Positions 18,090-27,316 of a stretch of 64,000 nucleotides of DNA are shown piece by piece (within the stretch, counting starts at the first letter, position 1; every line of letters begins with the position of its first letter). The translations under genes were made by a program, and so were the position numbers. The stretch covers positions 1,984,001-2,048,000 of the forward strand of contig OZ245855.1 of NCBI GenBank assembly GCA_965229095.1, in the 5' to 3' direction. Below the pieces are notes generated by a model. It saw nothing but the letters and a program-made list of their open reading frames with translations, was not told the DNA's origin and searched no databases. The DNA comes from Taibaiella sp965229095. GTDB taxonomy: Bacteria; Bacteroidota; Bacteroidia; Chitinophagales; Chitinophagaceae.

Positions 18090-18453
18090 CTACAAACCCG
18101 TGCTGCCGCTGTTCTGAAAGGAATGGAGGAAAGTCCGGACAGCATAGAGCGACGCACCATCTAACGGATGGGGTTCTTCAAAAGGGAATACAGACAGCGC
18201 CACAGAAAATAACCGCCACGGCTTATCCCGGGGTAAGGGTGAAAATGTGCGGTAAGAGCGCACGATGGTTGCAGGTAACTGTAACGATGGGCAAGCCTTG
18301 CGTGATGAAATGCCCAATAGGCAGGCGTTTGAGGGCTGCTCGTCCGATGCCTGCGGGTAGGCAGATAGAGTGTTGCCGCAAGGTAACACCCAGATAAATG
18401 GCAGCAACGTCGCAGCAATGTGGCGGACAAAATCCGGCTTACAGGGTTTGTAG
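18090..18453 (+). ncRNA. rnpB: RNase P RNA (bacterial type A)
   Basis: Catalytic RNA that matures tRNA 5' ends. The 5' strand CTACAAACCC at 18090-18099 pairs with GGGTTTGTAG at 18444-18453 to form the closing P1 helix. Inside are the conserved blocks GAGGAAAGTCCGGAC (P4 5' side and J3/4), the ACAGAAA segment, the GTAAGAGCGCACG region, and GGACAAAATCCGGCTTAC near the 3' end (P4 3' side). The length of about 364 nt is normal. It converges with kdsC. Confidence 0.95.
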
Positions 18454-18503
18454 TTTTTCTTCTTCCGGGGATAATTTACCTCTTTACGATATGCTTTGCA
18501 GGG

Positions 18504-19001
18504 CTATTCCCAATGCCCGTTGATCCGGAGCACTTTTTCGATCACATCTCTCACACAGCCCGAACCGCCTTTTAACGGAGATATATATTGGGCTGTCTGT
18601 TTAATATCGGAAACAGCATCTTCGGGGCAGGTACGCAGGCCGCAAAGTTGCATCGCCTTAAGATCGGGCATATCGTCGCCCATATAGAGCAATTGTTCTT
18701 TGCTGTAACCACCTTCTGCTATCAATCTTTGCAATAAGGCTACTTTATCCGTTACCGCCACATGCACTTGTTCAACACCCAGCTTTTCCAGCCTCCTTTG
18801 GGCTGCCGTAGTCTTGCCACCCGATATCACCCATACCTGGTACCCTTTCTGGATCGCCAACTGCAGGGCATAACCATCCTTTATATTCATACGGCGTAGC
18901 AGCTCCCCGTCTTCCTGCACATGCAGCATGCCATCGGTGAGCACACCATCTATATCGAATACAAATACTTTAATGGGTTCAAATAGTTCAAGGACATTCA
19001 T
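18504..19001 (-). CDS. kdsC: 3-deoxy-manno-octulosonate-8-phosphate phosphatase
   Basis: HAD-superfamily subclass C0/IIIC phosphatase that hydrolyses KDO-8-phosphate to KDO for the lipopolysaccharide core. Motif I is FDIDGVLTDG (residues 15-24), motif II ISGGKT, and motif III the MGDDMPDL segment with a preceding Lys in TDKVALL. The length of 165 is typical, with no cap domain. It is the last of three minus-strand genes with gaps of 15-20 bases (plsC, DUF2520 protein, kdsC), together suggesting an envelope-lipid operon. Confidence 0.92.
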   Translation of the reverse strand: MNVLELFEPIKVFVFDIDGVLTDGMLHVQEDGELLRRMNIKDGYALQLAIQKGYQVWVISGGKTTAAQRRLEKLGVEQVHVAVTDKVALLQRLIAEGGYSKEQLLYMGDDMPDLKAMQLCGLRTCPEDAVSDIKQTAQYISPLKGGSGCVRDVIEKVLRINGHWE

Positions 19002-19018
19002 AAGTTCTGAAAAAGCAT

Positions 19019-19795
19019 TTAAGAATTTACAGTAGCCGACTGTTGTATCGATGCACTGATATCGGCATAGATCTGCTGCCAGCCCGTGTGGCCGGCCAAC
19101 AGCGAAAGGTGTTTTTGTATAGTGGCTTCGTCATGCCGTATAGCAGGCCCTGTCTGGCTTTCGGAAGGCAGTACTCTTTGTACCTGCTCCAGGGTCTGCC
19201 GGATGATAGGCTGCAAGATCGAAAAAGGCAACTGGTGCTCCTCCCCTATCTTCTCGGCAATAGCCAATAAATGATTGGTAAAATTATTGACGAATACGGC
19301 GTTCAGGTGCAGCATCTGCCGTTGCACAAGGTCCGTTTCCAGTACCGTTTCCGACATATCCTTTGCCAGTGCCAGGGCCAGGGTTCTCGCGGTATCCGTA
19401 TTGGCTTCGACAATAAGCGGGATACGATCGCTGTCGGGCAGGTTGTTCTTCTTTATGGAATACAGGGACCAGATTACGGCAAGATGCTCCGAAACACCCG
19501 TCATTACATCCAGCGCTACGGCGCCGGCGCAATGTAATACTACTTTACCGGGAAAGCTGAGCTGCGCCGCTATATCTGCAAGGGCATCGTCTTTGATAGC
19601 GAGGATATACACATCGGCATCCTTTACAATATCGGCGATATCCGTGGTGACCAGGGGAATGCCGCAAAGTGTGGCCAGCGCCTGCGCATGGCTGGCATCG
19701 CGGCTGAAAACCTGTACTATATCGTGCCCTTTACCCTTAAGGCGGGTAGCAAAAAAGTGGGCAATGTTGCCTGATCCTATAAAAACGATACGCAT
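19019..19795 (-). CDS. DUF2520 Rossmann-fold oxidoreductase-like protein
   Basis: 258 residues. The N-terminal NAD(P)-binding Rossmann motif is VFIGSGNIAHFFATRLKGKG (residues 3-22), and VYILAIKDDALADIA and VVLHCAGAVALDVM are in the positions of a 6-phosphogluconate/F420-NADP reductase-like fold. The C-terminal helical domain (LNAVFVNNFTNHLLAIAEKI) is typical of DUF2520. Substrate unknown. ATG at 19795 is preferred to the TTG three bases upstream. It lies between plsC and kdsC on the same strand. Confidence 0.85.
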   Translation of the reverse strand: MRIVFIGSGNIAHFFATRLKGKGHDIVQVFSRDASHAQALATLCGIPLVTTDIADIVKDADVYILAIKDDALADIAAQLSFPGKVVLHCAGAVALDVMTGVSEHLAVIWSLYSIKKNNLPDSDRIPLIVEANTDTARTLALALAKDMSETVLETDLVQRQMLHLNAVFVNNFTNHLLAIAEKIGEEHQLPFSILQPIIRQTLEQVQRVLPSESQTGPAIRHDEATIQKHLSLLAGHTGWQQIYADISASIQQSATVNS

Positions 19796-19813
19796 CAATG
19801 GTTGGTAAAAAGC

Positions 19814-20557
19814 TTAAGAATGTTGTATGATGTAGGCTTCCATAGTTTTGTACACCCTTTCTTTCAATTCGTGCCGGTCGCTCATCGAAAGCCCCTTGGT
19901 GGGTACCGGATCCAGGAAATGATACCGGATCGCCTTGGGTCGCGCCCATAATTTGGGAGTATTGGGCAATATTTCCCTGGTTCCGAAAATAACGGCAGGC
20001 ATAATAGGTTTCTGCGCCCTGATGGCTGCGATAAAGGCTCCGTCGTAAAATGCCTGTAATGGCGCACCAGTTTTGTTGCGGGTACCCTCTGGATAAAGAC
20101 AGAGGTGCAGACCCATTTTCAGGGTTTGCTGCATACGGGTAAAGCTCTCTTTGCGGCTGCTGTCCTCTTTGCGGTCTACCAATATGGAACCTGCCCGGTA
20201 GATCACGCCAAATAAAGGTATCCGGGCCATTTCCACCTTAGCCAGGGTCTTATTGGGCCCTGGTATCCAGGGCGTAGAAACGGGGATATCGACCAGGGAG
20301 TTATGATTGACGACCACTACATAGTTTTCCCCTTTTACAAAATGTTCTTTGCCTTTGCGTTTTACCCAACAACCTACCAGGGGAAGGAAAATACTCATCC
20401 ATATTTTATAGGTAGGGTGAATGATCTTTGCCCGCCTGGGCTCCGGGAAAAGTAAAGCTATACTTGCGGGGATAATTGCGATCAGCATGGTAGCGACAAA
20501 CAAGATCATACCTGCAAAAAAGTAAAGATGCCCCGCGATCCTTTTGAAAATGTTCAT
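19814..20557 (-). CDS. plsC: 1-acyl-sn-glycerol-3-phosphate acyltransferase
   Basis: Membrane acyltransferase that makes phosphatidic acid from lysophosphatidic acid. The N-terminal hydrophobic helix spans about residues 11-33. Block I is NHNSLVDIPV with the catalytic H-x4-D, block III is YPEGTRNKTG, and block IV is the proline-rich IMPAVIFGTREILP. The length of 247 fits PlsC. It is the first gene of the plsC-DUF2520-kdsC cluster, with a TAnnTTTG promoter directly upstream. Confidence 0.93.
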   Translation of the reverse strand: MNIFKRIAGHLYFFAGMILFVATMLIAIIPASIALLFPEPRRAKIIHPTYKIWMSIFLPLVGCWVKRKGKEHFVKGENYVVVVNHNSLVDIPVSTPWIPGPNKTLAKVEMARIPLFGVIYRAGSILVDRKEDSSRKESFTRMQQTLKMGLHLCLYPEGTRNKTGAPLQAFYDGAFIAAIRAQKPIMPAVIFGTREILPNTPKLWARPKAIRYHFLDPVPTKGLSMSDRHELKERVYKTMEAYIIQHS

Positions 20558-20576
20558 TCTCTTATCAATAGAGCGC

Positions 20577-20584
20577 CAAAGGTA
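20577..20584 (-). promoter_or_regulatory. plsC promoter -7 element
   Basis: TACCTTTG on the minus strand, 20 bases before the plsC ATG. No convincing -33 element is visible. The remainder of the divergent gap up to 20887 holds a possible plus-strand -7 element (TATTTTTG, 20860-20867) for the surface-protein gene and nothing else I can support. Confidence 0.6.
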
Positions 20585-20887
20585 ACAAGGTATTGCGATT
20601 ATACCTTTAGTTTTTCTTCCTGCCTGTATTCGCCGTCGGCTATCATATGGGAAGCGCTTAATTTACCACATATAGATGTAGGAATTGCATTTATAAACGA
20701 TTTTGACCCAACCTTTAGCAATCCGGTTCCTTTCTTAATATCAAGTAAACCAATAGTTTATTAGCACTCTATTTCGCAGTTCCGGAAAGGTAAATGTATG
20801 GGCAGGTTTCCTGCATTCCGGAGGCCGGCCGTACTACTAGAGAATCTTGATTATTCGATTATTTTTGTTGCAAACCATACGCTTGAT

Positions 20888-23239
20888 ATGAAAAAGAACC
20901 GCTACGTTCCCCTGGTTTTGCTGGGTTTTACCCTTCTCTTTTCCCATGAAAAAATAAATGCCCAAGCGCCCGGTGGCGTTACCGGTGGTAATACGATATG
21001 GCTTAAGGCCAATACCGGTACTACCCTGAGCCCTACCAATACCGTGACTACCTGGGCAGAGCAATCCGGCTCGGCCATCACAGGCGATTTTTCGACGCAA
21101 GGCGCTCTTATTAATAAGCCCTCGCACCAGCCGCCTACTTTCCTGGCCAATGGCCTTAACTTCAATCCTTATATCGTATTCAACAATACAGCCACTCCCA
21201 ATTCGATTTCCAGCGGCAATGCTGTAAGCGGGACGCAGATACTGGACGGCACCTTCTGTACCCTTTTCCAGGTCATTAAGCTGCACACCATGACCTCTAC
21301 CGGGGTATGGGTAAAATGGCAATGGGCCACCAATCCTTATGGCGGGCCACGCCTGGGCAACGAGTGGAACGCCAGCAACCCCGGCGCTATAAGGTTCGAT
21401 TTCAGGACCAATGCCGGCAGCTTCTATTCGGCCAGCAATGTCTTTGAAAAAAATACCCTGGTAACGGAAGAGGCTATTGCCACCCAGAAAACGATCCGGC
21501 TGATTGGCAACCAGGATGCCAGCATTACCGCTTCCGGCACCTTTACACCCGGCACAACAACGGGCAGATTTACGTTAGGCGCCGAACCTTATGGAGACGA
21601 TTATCCGACCAAGGTAGATATAGCAGAATTTATCCTGTACAAAAGGGGGTTGAGCGCTTTGGAACGAAACCAGGTGGAATCTTACCTGGCAGTAAAATAC
21701 GGTATGACCCTGATCCAGACCGGCACTTATGCCAATGATTATACCAATGCCTCCGGGGCGGTGATCTGGAACCGCACGGCCAATGCTCCTTACGTCAACA
21801 ATATTACAGGCGTTGGCCGCGACGATGCTTCGGGCCTGGATCAGCGCCAGTCGCGGTCGATCAACAACAGGGCCATGGTAACCATGTATGCCGGCAATAT
21901 ACCCGGCGTATTCCCTGCGTTGAATGTAGACAATACCAATGCTTTCAGTACCAATGCCAGCTATGTTCTTTTTGGCGACAATCTCGCCGACTCGCTCGTT
22001 AACCAATGCAGCAGCAACGGAAGATTTGCCAAGATGGCCAGGACCTGGAAGGTACAGGTGAGTGGTGCTCCGGGTGTGGTTACCCTCGCCCTTAAAAAAG
22101 CCGAGGTACCGCCATCTGTCAAGACCCTTATCGTGGCTTCCGATCCTGCTTTTACCACTGGCTTAAGCTTTATCCCTATGCAGGATAACGGCACCGAACT
22201 ATATGCTCCTGTTACCTTTACCAATAACCAGTACTATACTTTCGGCAGCGATCCGGTAGTCCTGAATGGTGTGGTAGGTCCCGTTGTATGTGAAGGAAAC
22301 AATGGCACAGTAACCCTTGCCCCTACCGGCGGCACCCCCCCGCTCTCCTATAGCTGGAATACAACACCGGTGCAAACCAGCCAGAACCTGACCAGCGTAA
22401 ACCCGGGCAATTATACCGTAACCGTAACCCAAAGCAACGGCTGCACCTTTACCGAGAGCTTTACTGTAACCGGCAATGCCTCGCCTGTATTTGTGAAAGT
22501 GGTTGATACGCAAAATACCCTCTGCACTTCCAGCAACGGTATTATAGAAGTAAACGGCCTGGGCGGCACCCCCGCTTACCTGTACAGTCTCGATGCCGGC
22601 CCTTTCGGATCAGTACGCAAGTTCACCAACCTGGCCCCGGGACTGCATACGATCACCATGAAAGACCAGAATGACTGCCAGAATGATACTGCTGTTGTAT
22701 TGACCAACAAAACCTACAAGCTTGATGTGGAAGCAACAGCCGAAAATGCCTGGTGCGATGCAGGTGGCCTGGGCGGCAAAGTAAGTATCACTGCCTCGGG
22801 AGGCACTACTCCCTATGGTTATTTCTGGGAAGGCCTATCATCAGGCAAAGGCGCTGCAATGTTCAACCTTCCCAAAGGCAACTATAAAGTCGTGGTCACC
22901 GATAAATATGGCTGTACCGGCGATGCCACTGCCCTTGTAGAAGAAAACTCCTGCTGCCAGGTGGGCATACCCAATGCCTTTACTCCTAATGCCGATGGTC
23001 TGAACGATGCATTCGTGGCCGTAACCAATAGAGCTATCCCCAAATACGAAATGAGCATCTTTAACCGTTGGGGACAAAGGGTATTCTACACTACGAAATA
23101 TAACGAAGGATGGAACGGCACCAATAACAATAATGGCAACCTGCTGGATGCCGGCACTTATTTTTACCGTATACGTTATACCTGCGAAATGGGTACCAAA
23201 GAATTCACCTACCAGGGCGACCTCACTTTGGTGCGGTAA
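20888..23239 (+). CDS. secreted surface protein with SprB-type repeats and T9SS type B sorting domain
   Basis: 783 residues from ATG 20888, which begins a signal peptide (MKKNRYVPLVLLGFTLLFSHEKINA, then QAPGG). Residues about 27-260 resemble a LamG/concanavalin-like domain (GGNTIWLKANTGT, followed by VDIAEFILYKRGLSALERN and VESYLAVKYGMTL). A second beta domain covers about 270-460. SprB-type repeats follow (GTPPLSYSWNT, LTSVNPGNYTVTVT, SGGTTPYGYFWEG). The type B C-terminal domain reads NAFTPNADGLND, FNRWGQRVF, DAGTYFYRI. It is exported by T9SS and probably anchored at the surface; an adhesive role is inferred from the family. Confidence 0.9.
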   Translation: MKKNRYVPLVLLGFTLLFSHEKINAQAPGGVTGGNTIWLKANTGTTLSPTNTVTTWAEQSGSAITGDFSTQGALINKPSHQPPTFLANGLNFNPYIVFNNTATPNSISSGNAVSGTQILDGTFCTLFQVIKLHTMTSTGVWVKWQWATNPYGGPRLGNEWNASNPGAIRFDFRTNAGSFYSASNVFEKNTLVTEEAIATQKTIRLIGNQDASITASGTFTPGTTTGRFTLGAEPYGDDYPTKVDIAEFILYKRGLSALERNQVESYLAVKYGMTLIQTGTYANDYTNASGAVIWNRTANAPYVNNITGVGRDDASGLDQRQSRSINNRAMVTMYAGNIPGVFPALNVDNTNAFSTNASYVLFGDNLADSLVNQCSSNGRFAKMARTWKVQVSGAPGVVTLALKKAEVPPSVKTLIVASDPAFTTGLSFIPMQDNGTELYAPVTFTNNQYYTFGSDPVVLNGVVGPVVCEGNNGTVTLAPTGGTPPLSYSWNTTPVQTSQNLTSVNPGNYTVTVTQSNGCTFTESFTVTGNASPVFVKVVDTQNTLCTSSNGIIEVNGLGGTPAYLYSLDAGPFGSVRKFTNLAPGLHTITMKDQNDCQNDTAVVLTNKTYKLDVEATAENAWCDAGGLGGKVSITASGGTTPYGYFWEGLSSGKGAAMFNLPKGNYKVVVTDKYGCTGDATALVEENSCCQVGIPNAFTPNADGLNDAFVAVTNRAIPKYEMSIFNRWGQRVFYTTKYNEGWNGTNNNNGNLLDAGTYFYRIRYTCEMGTKEFTYQGDLTLVR

Positions 23240-23247
23240 TAACATTT

Positions 23248-23302
23248 ACAACGATACCTAAAAAAAGAGGACCGGCGGTCCTCTTTTTTTAGGTATCGTT
23301 GT
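23248..23302. terminator. bidirectional terminator
   Basis: Perfect 26-pair inverted repeat (23248-23273 and 23277-23302) with a GGC loop, between convergent genes. A-runs and T-runs inside the arms provide a U-tract in both directions. Confidence 0.9.
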
Positions 23303-23305
23303 CGC

Positions 23306-24232
23306 TTAATTCATCAGTATGGTACGTGTATTGGCCTCATCCAGGGCTATCTGCGCTTTCAAAGCATCCAACGAATCAAATTTTTCTTCCCCCCTGATGT
23401 ACTGCTCAAAGTAAACCACCAGGGTTTGCCCATAAAGATCTTCGCTGAAATCCAGGATATTCACTTCGCAGGTAATCTTCCGTTCCTCGGTAACCGTGGG
23501 TCTGTATCCTATGCTCATCATGCCCTGGTACAGTTTATCCTGCCAGGCTACCCTTACGGCATAGATACCGATGCCGGGCATCAATATATCGGCATAGGTA
23601 GGTTGCAGGTTGGCCGTAGGATAACCGATCGTCCTTCCGATCTTATCCCCATGTACCACCATAGCCTTAAAGGAATAAGGACGTTCCAGCATCTCTGCTG
23701 CCTCCTGAACACTGCCCTGGAGCAGTGCATTCCTCACTTTAGTGGAGCTTACGGCAGCGTCTTCGATCAACTGGGCCGAAATTTCCCGGATGGTAACCGC
23801 GGGCGGTACCAGTTTGCGCAAGAGATTGATATCCCCTTCGCGGCTATGCCCGAAATGATGATCGTAACCGATGATAATGGTATGCGGCTTGAAATTTTTC
23901 AGTAAAAAATCCTCCACGTACTCCGAAGCGGAGAGCATGGAAAAATCACGGGTAAAAGGAGCCACCACGATATGGTCGATACCTTCGGCCTCCATAAGAG
24001 CGATCTTTTGCTCCGGCGCGGTAAGCAGGCCCAAAGGCTGCTCCGGGTGGATGATCTTACGCGGGTGCGGCTCAAAAGTGATCAGGATGCTTTCGCCGTC
24101 CACTTCTTTTGCGGCTCTCACCACTTCCGACAAGATAACTTTGTGGCCATGATGTACCCCGTCAAAGGAACCAATGGTCACTACAGGATTCCGGAAAGCA
24201 GGAAGGTTATTTAAATGATGGAATACAGCCAT
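23306..24232 (-). CDS. ribF: bifunctional riboflavin kinase/FMN adenylyltransferase
   Basis: Makes FMN and FAD from riboflavin and ATP. The N-terminal nucleotidyltransferase domain shows IGSFDGVHHGH (residues 22-32), ITFEPHPR and the IIGYDHHFG motif. The C-terminal riboflavin kinase domain shows GRTIGYPTANL (about residues 199-209) and a GMMSIGYRPT segment. The length of 308 is standard. It is followed at a distance of 54 bases upstream by kup on the same strand. No FMN riboswitch is visible. Confidence 0.95.
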   Translation of the reverse strand: MAVFHHLNNLPAFRNPVVTIGSFDGVHHGHKVILSEVVRAAKEVDGESILITFEPHPRKIIHPEQPLGLLTAPEQKIALMEAEGIDHIVVAPFTRDFSMLSASEYVEDFLLKNFKPHTIIIGYDHHFGHSREGDINLLRKLVPPAVTIREISAQLIEDAAVSSTKVRNALLQGSVQEAAEMLERPYSFKAMVVHGDKIGRTIGYPTANLQPTYADILMPGIGIYAVRVAWQDKLYQGMMSIGYRPTVTEERKITCEVNILDFSEDLYGQTLVVYFEQYIRGEEKFDSLDALKAQIALDEANTRTILMN

Positions 24233-24286
24233 AAGAGATAGTTAAAGGAACAGGGGATTACGATTACGACAGATACACATAGATCA

Positions 24287-26230
24287 TCAATCACCTACCC
24301 TGCGCAATTTGATATCGGAAGCTTTGGAAACCAGCAGGGGGAATTTCTCCACGGTCACATCGCTCTGATCCAGGCCAAAGCTCCGCTCTTCCGAAAGGCT
24401 TACCTTTTTGAGAAAGAAATAGCCCCTCATCACCAGCTTATCCAGGAAAGGCAGCGCATTATCCCGCGACAGGAATTTTTCCATCACGATAAAACGGAAA
24501 TCGCCGCGCACATTGTTTTTGCTTAATGATTCGTAGCGGCTGGTCACATTCACTTCTTTATTGGCCACCATTTCCTCTACTACTTTTTTAAACATCATCT
24601 GGATCCTGTGCTCTACACGGAAGCCCAGGCGGAATTCCACCCTGATGATCTCGTTGGGAATTACCGTCTGCACCACGTAATCCATAGTATAAGGTTCATC
24701 CATTACGTCCACATGCACAAACCAGTATATATCGGCACGTTTCGGTTTTTTGTACAGGATCGAGAAAATGATCTTATGTTCGATCTCCTTGCTGAAATTG
24801 GCGCTGGTCATGTACACCAGGTGGGTGGCATATTTGGGAATGCTGCGGTCGTTACTCAGCTCCTGTATAATGGGTACATAATCTTCCAGCCGCACAAATT
24901 CCACATAACGGTTTTTGATGCGCCTTGCCTTGTACCACATAAACATCACGGCAAAAATACCCCCGGCAATAAATACTGTAACAAAACCATTATGCGGGTA
25001 AGGGAATTTTTCCAGGTTGGCGATCAGGAACGAAAACTCGATAGTAAGATATACCGCCAGGTACAAAGCGATCCATAGACGGGATACCCTGCGGGTAAAA
25101 AGATAGAAGCTCAGCAATAAGGAAGTCATGATCATGGTGATCGTGATCGAAAGGCCATAAGCTCCTTCCATATTGGCAGAGGTCTGGAAGAACAATACCA
25201 CTACGCAACAACCCAGCCACAGCACGAAATTGATGCCGGGGATAAAGAGCTGCCCCCTTTCCGTGGTGGGGAAATTGATCTTCATCTTCGGCCATAAGTT
25301 CAGCTTTATCGCTTCGTTCACCAAAGTAAAAGAACCGGATATAAGCGCCTGCGATGCAATAATAGCGGCCAGGGTAGCGATCACAATAGAAGCCACCCGG
25401 ATAGGCCCTTCAGGCGCCAGGGCAAAAAATACACTGGTATCGTCGGGTAACTGTTTGCCCAGGTAATTTTGCAGCAGCCAGGAACCTTGTCCTATATAGT
25501 TAATGATCAGGCATATTTTCACAAACATCCAGGAACCGCGGATATTGGCCCTGCCCACGTGTCCCAGGTCCGAATACAGCGCCTCGGCGCCCGTAGTACA
25601 CAGGAACACCGCTCCCAACAGCCAGAAGCCATGCGGGTACTGGATCAGCAGCTTTATCGCATAATAAGGATTGAAGGCCATAAAAATCTGCAGGTTGTCC
25701 TGCATATGCATGGCGCCTAAAATGGCCATCAGCAGGAACCAGAGCACCATAATAGGGCCAAACAGCTTGCCGATGGAATTGGTACCAAACTGCTGCATGA
25801 AGAAAATACCCGCAATAATGGCCAGTACCGTGATAATGGTCACCTTGGGGCCTAAGCGAAGCCCCTCGATAGCCGAAGTTACCGTAATGGGCGGCGTTAT
25901 CAGACCATCGGCCAGCAGTGCAGCGCCGCCGATCATAGCAAAAAACACGATCCATTTGGCATGCCGCCTTACAAGAGCAAAGAGCGAAAAAATACCCCCT
26001 TCACCTTTATTATCGGCTCTGAGGGTAAGCATTACATATTTAACTGTGGTCTGAAGCGTAAGGGTCCAAATGATACAGGAGACACCACCGATAACCAACA
26101 ACTCCGAAATAGCCCTGCCTCTCACAATAGCGCCCATCGTATATAATGGGGAAGTGCCTATATCTCCAAAAACGATTCCAAGAGCAATAATAATTCCGGC
26201 CAGGCTTGCCTTCTTAACATGTGTTCCCAC
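24287..26230 (-). CDS. kup: KUP-family potassium transporter
   Basis: Proton-coupled potassium importer of the KUP/HAK/KT family, inner membrane. The N-terminal hallmark is LGIVFGDIGTSPLYTMG (residues 18-34). About twelve hydrophobic helices cover residues 14-440, followed by a ~200-residue soluble cytoplasmic domain (VPIIQELSNDRSIPKYATHLVYMT), as usual for the family. The length of 647 is normal. A TAnnTTTG element lies just upstream. No c-di-AMP riboswitch is apparent in the short leader. Confidence 0.95.
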   Translation of the reverse strand: MGTHVKKASLAGIIIALGIVFGDIGTSPLYTMGAIVRGRAISELLVIGGVSCIIWTLTLQTTVKYVMLTLRADNKGEGGIFSLFALVRRHAKWIVFFAMIGGAALLADGLITPPITVTSAIEGLRLGPKVTIITVLAIIAGIFFMQQFGTNSIGKLFGPIMVLWFLLMAILGAMHMQDNLQIFMAFNPYYAIKLLIQYPHGFWLLGAVFLCTTGAEALYSDLGHVGRANIRGSWMFVKICLIINYIGQGSWLLQNYLGKQLPDDTSVFFALAPEGPIRVASIVIATLAAIIASQALISGSFTLVNEAIKLNLWPKMKINFPTTERGQLFIPGINFVLWLGCCVVVLFFQTSANMEGAYGLSITITMIMTSLLLSFYLFTRRVSRLWIALYLAVYLTIEFSFLIANLEKFPYPHNGFVTVFIAGGIFAVMFMWYKARRIKNRYVEFVRLEDYVPIIQELSNDRSIPKYATHLVYMTSANFSKEIEHKIIFSILYKKPKRADIYWFVHVDVMDEPYTMDYVVQTVIPNEIIRVEFRLGFRVEHRIQMMFKKVVEEMVANKEVNVTSRYESLSKNNVRGDFRFIVMEKFLSRDNALPFLDKLVMRGYFFLKKVSLSEERSFGLDQSDVTVEKFPLLVSKASDIKLRRVGD

Positions 26231-26256
26231 AACAGTGAAAATTTGAATTAGGGGGC

Positions 26257-26264
26257 AAAGGTAG
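26257..26264 (-). promoter_or_regulatory. kup promoter -7 element
   Basis: TACCTTTG on the minus strand, 27 bases before the kup ATG. No clear -33 TTG is visible upstream. Confidence 0.55.
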
Positions 26265-26400
26265 TAGATTAGTTGAAATAGTAATTATGCTAATTTTGGA
26301 ATACATTTCGTATTTTCATATCCGATACAGGCACAACTTCCTACCAATATCCACGCCCTCTTTGATCCGCACGCGCTATTGTCTAACCAAATGACACATT

Positions 26401-27261
26401 ATGAAGAAATGTTACGTAGTTATTCCCGCCGTCCTTGTCCTTTTTGTCTGCTCCTGTCAGCAGAAAATGTATTTCCCCGACCGGGCCAATACACCCGGTC
26501 TTACCGAAGCCTATGAAGGTAAAGCCACATTTTCGATCAAACCGCAGACCAATGACCTGGGTACTATCGATTCCGGCAAATCGGCCAATGGCGCTATCCT
26601 CAGCCCCGCTTTTGATATCGCTTTCGCCCCGGCCAATCATTTCGGCATTATCGCATCCTATCGTTCTACGCTCAACCGGTATATTAAAGAGGAGTCGAGT
26701 ACCCTGCTTACCGAAAAGAATGTAGGCGGTAAGTTTTCCGGGCACCGCTTCGAAATAGGCGCCGGTTACTTTAACACTTTTGGCAACAGGGGCAAAGTAG
26801 AAGTGTATGCGGGTTATGCGAACGGCGTCCTGAAAAGAAGGGGCCTCAAAAGGCTTAATTACGACTATGATACCCGGTATCACCGGTATTTTGTACAGCC
26901 GGCGATCGGTTTTGGCACCAATAAGATGTCTTTTACGGCGGGTTTGCGTTTTGCCTTACATAAATATTACGATTTCAAGCCCTTGAACGATCCTAAGCTG
27001 AACACCTATATTGCGGGCGACATCAATGTGGAAAATGAGCTTTTCCCTTTTGTGGAACCTTTTGTCAATTTTGAGTTTGGCGCCGAGTATATCAAATTTA
27101 ATGCCCAGATAGGCTTCGGTACCCAAATGACGCAGGATAACCGGGTAAGCGGCACGGCGCCTATGTATATTTCCCTGGGGGTGGTAGGCCATTATGCACC
27201 CAGGTTTTTCAAACACCAGGAGCATAGCCCGACCGGGAGAGGGGTAGATGGCGTAAGATAA
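26401..27261 (+). CDS. lipoprotein with beta-barrel-like body
   Basis: 286 residues with a lipoprotein signal: MKKCYVVIPAVLVLFVCSC, where LFVCSC gives one or two lipobox-like cysteines. The mature part is beta-rich with a strand pattern of outer-membrane proteins: FDIAFAPANHFGIIASYR, RFEIGAGYFNTFG, GKVEVYAGYANG and FVEPFVNFEFGAEYIKFNAQIGFG. A lipid-anchored barrel is unusual but frequent among Bacteroidota hypothetical proteins. I cannot assign a function. It is convergent with the homoserine dehydrogenase gene across a long-stem terminator. Confidence 0.75.
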   Translation: MKKCYVVIPAVLVLFVCSCQQKMYFPDRANTPGLTEAYEGKATFSIKPQTNDLGTIDSGKSANGAILSPAFDIAFAPANHFGIIASYRSTLNRYIKEESSTLLTEKNVGGKFSGHRFEIGAGYFNTFGNRGKVEVYAGYANGVLKRRGLKRLNYDYDTRYHRYFVQPAIGFGTNKMSFTAGLRFALHKYYDFKPLNDPKLNTYIAGDINVENELFPFVEPFVNFEFGAEYIKFNAQIGFGTQMTQDNRVSGTAPMYISLGVVGHYAPRFFKHQEHSPTGRGVDGVR

Positions 27262-27264
27262 CTA

Positions 27265-27305
27265 CATAAAGATGCAGGCATGAAAAAAATGCCTGCATCT
27301 TTATG
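27265..27305. terminator. bidirectional terminator
   Basis: 17-pair perfect stem (CATAAAGATGCAGGCAT / ATGCCTGCATCTTTATG) with an A-rich loop, between two convergent stop codons. Confidence 0.85.
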
Positions 27306-27316
27306 GGATAAAACAA